From Notolepis coatsorum (Eukaryota > Chordata > Actinopteri > Aulopiformes > Paralepididae), in the NCBI GenBank assembly GCA_963971535.1, contig OZ020594.1, forward strand, positions 119,456,983-119,520,982: a DNA stretch of 64,000 nt, read 5' to 3'. Shown piece after piece: positions 62,437 through 64,000 of this stretch (its first letter is position 1; the number at the start of each line of letters is the position of its first letter). The notes below the pieces were generated by a model. That model was not told the origin of the DNA and searched no databases. It was given only the letters and a program-made list of their open reading frames with translations. The position numbers and the translations under genes are program-made.

Positions 62437-64000
62437 TCAGTGTGCAACAAAGTCCTGATGCCAACTAGGCTTGTTTCTTGCACGCGACTGTGCTGGAGTG
62501 TGACCGCTGAGCACTGTCAGGGCAGGGCGGATCCCCAAGTCATGCTCATCTGGAGTGTTCGAAGTGTGAGCCAGACGGGATGCGTTCCATTTCTTTCCAT
62601 CACTGAGCAGAAAGGTGCTTTTGCCAACCTTCTTTTTCACTGTCATTGGTGCACTGTATCTCGGGTGTGCTTTGGGGAACGTGATGTGGTATTCTAATCC
62701 TGACTCTCTCCCCCTCCCGAAAAACAGGTGCACGAGCGCCACGCTTAGCATCTCTGTAGCGCTTCATTTTGGCTTGCTTGTTTTGGACCGTTTCTCTCAC
62801 AGTCTCATCCTGTGCACTCACAGTAGGCTGCAAGGGCAGTACGTCCAGTTTGGTGCGCATTTTACGACCGTAAAGCAGTTCATGTGGTGAAACGCCAGTG
62901 GTGGCGTGGGGAGTGGCTCTGTATATTTGCAGACAACCCAACACAGCCTCTTTCCACGGTTGAGACTGCTGGATCGCTGTCTGAATGCAACTCCTCAGAA
63001 CACGATGGAAGCGTTCGACAGCACCATTAGCCGCCGGATAGTAAACTGAAATCCGATTGTGAGCAATGTCTCTTTCCTTGAGGTACTCGGCGAAGGCTGC
63101 TGATGTGAATTGAGGTCCATTGTCTGTGACGACGCTCTCTGGGTTACCATGGCGACCGAACACAGAGCTTAGGAACTTGGTTACATCCGTAGTTGTAGCG
63201 TTGTGAGAAAAGGCTACCTCTGGCCACTTAGAATAGTAGTCCATCAGTGTGATCGCGTAACGGCAGGCTGGCACAGCTGACTCGAAGGGCCCGACTATGT
63301 CGAGGCCTAGCTTCTTCCACGGGCCGTCTGGCAGTGGAACTGGCTGTAGAGGTGCAAAATAAATCTTGGCCGTCTTGTCATTAGACTGACAAGAGACACA
63401 TTTGGATATGTCGGCCTGAACCTGAGAGTCCATCTTCGGCCACCAATAGAGATCCCGCAGACGCTGCTTAGTGCGTACGACCCCCTGGTGGCTCTCGTGT
63501 GCCAGTGTGAGCAATGTATGGCGTAAGGACACTGGTGCGATGAGGCGGTTGCCTCTGAGGACGTAATTGTCCTTGACTGACAGTTCCTCTCTGATCTTGA
63601 AGTATCCGATCAGATCTTGGCTCACTGATTTCGCTAAGTGAGGCCAACCCCTGTTAATCTGACCACGCAGTGCAGTCACTTCAGGGCAGGTAGAGCAAGC
63701 AGCCCCAAACTCAGTCACTGACATGGCACTGAGTGTAGCAGCGATGTGTGCTACTATCTCGGGCTCCACATCCATAGCAGAGTCAGTAGAAGCAGGCAGG
63801 GGAAGGCGTGAGAGGCAGTCAGCCGTGTAATTTTGTGATCCGGGTCTGTAGACTATATCGTAGTCGAAGCAGAGGAGACGTGCTGACCACCGGGCGACGC
63901 GCATCCCAGCACGGCCTATGCCCTTTGTCGTGAGCAGCATGGTGAGAGCCTGATGGTCGGTACGGAGAGTAAACCGTCGTCCCCACAAGTACGTTCTCCA
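62437..64000 (-). CDS. Ty3/gypsy Pol C-terminus (RNase H, integrase), partial
   Basis: Runs off the right window edge; the frame is open through 64000, so the listed start is not the true one. RNase H end (FTLRTDHQALT, YRPGSQNYTADCLSR) is followed by the integrase zinc-binding HHCC (HESHQGVVRTKQRLRDLYWW, CVSCQ) and the DDE core: Asp in LDIVGPF, Asp in VTDNGPQF, Glu in GAVERFHR. The frame used ends at 62600, but the expected basic C-terminal region (KKKVGKSTFLLSDGKKWNAS) is in the next frame from about 62690 to 62437, so a 1-base shift near 62690 disrupts it. Role: DNA integration of the retrotransposon cDNA. Confidence 0.85.

Overview
The window looks like the genome of a ray-finned fish (teleost). 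It holds a C2H2 zinc-finger gene with the acidic, Glu-rich N-terminus typical of fish ZNF clusters, tRNA-derived fish SINEs, and a dense mixture of vertebrate-type transposons: hAT, piggyBac-like, other TIR elements, CR1/L2-type LINEs, a DIRS element, a Penelope remnant and Ty3/gypsy. I saw no bacterial operon, rRNA gene, functional tRNA gene or CRISPR array. Most of the sequence is nested mobile DNA and satellites. Target-site duplications (TSDs) and terminal inverted repeats (TIRs) are visible by eye and date many insertions relative to each other.

Layout. 0-2.5 kb: LINE tails, a possible terminal exon, a 38-bp minisatellite and a SINE split by a hAT MITE. 2.5-4.9 kb: a ZNF gene (minus) with 15 fingers. 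5.1-6.1 kb: a 36-40-bp minisatellite. 6.2-9.7 kb: a Penelope-type GIY-YIG remnant whose last codons were amplified into a ~43-bp minisatellite, later split by two DNA transposons. 9.7-13.2 kb: a 3.5-kb TIR element built around a ~560-bp-armed palindrome. 13.5-32.3 kb: nested piggyBac-like, hAT and other TIR elements and three LINE families, with a few short host-like exons (21.3 and 26.0 kb). 32.7-34.0 kb: a GC-rich block with splice signals. 34-39 kb: more hATs and a 36-copy 35-bp minisatellite. 39.8-41.3 kb: two more exon-like blocks. 41.3-46.1 kb: a near full-length LINE next to an internally deleted LINE of the same family. 47.8-51.4 kb: a decayed DIRS element (RT, RNase H, tyrosine recombinase). 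51.4-55.9 kb: a full-length LINE with an intact 1279-codon ORF carrying a 2A-like motif. 56-58.8 kb: tandem repeats and MITEs. 58.8-61.1 kb: a four-exon gene (minus) for a DUF4806 protein, whose splice phases all agree. 62.0-64.0 kb: a Ty3/gypsy 3' end running off the window.

The dominant theme is one CR1/L2-type LINE family. At least 16 pieces share a ~130-bp 3' end. The two long copies are nearly identical over the RT and 3' end but differ clearly in the endonuclease and 5' end, which suggests a mosaic history. Likely protein-coding genes are the ZNF gene, the DUF4806 gene, the LINE and gypsy ORFs, and a set of unassigned minus-strand exons. Coordinates of spliced exons come from reading GT/AG signals and reading frames by eye.
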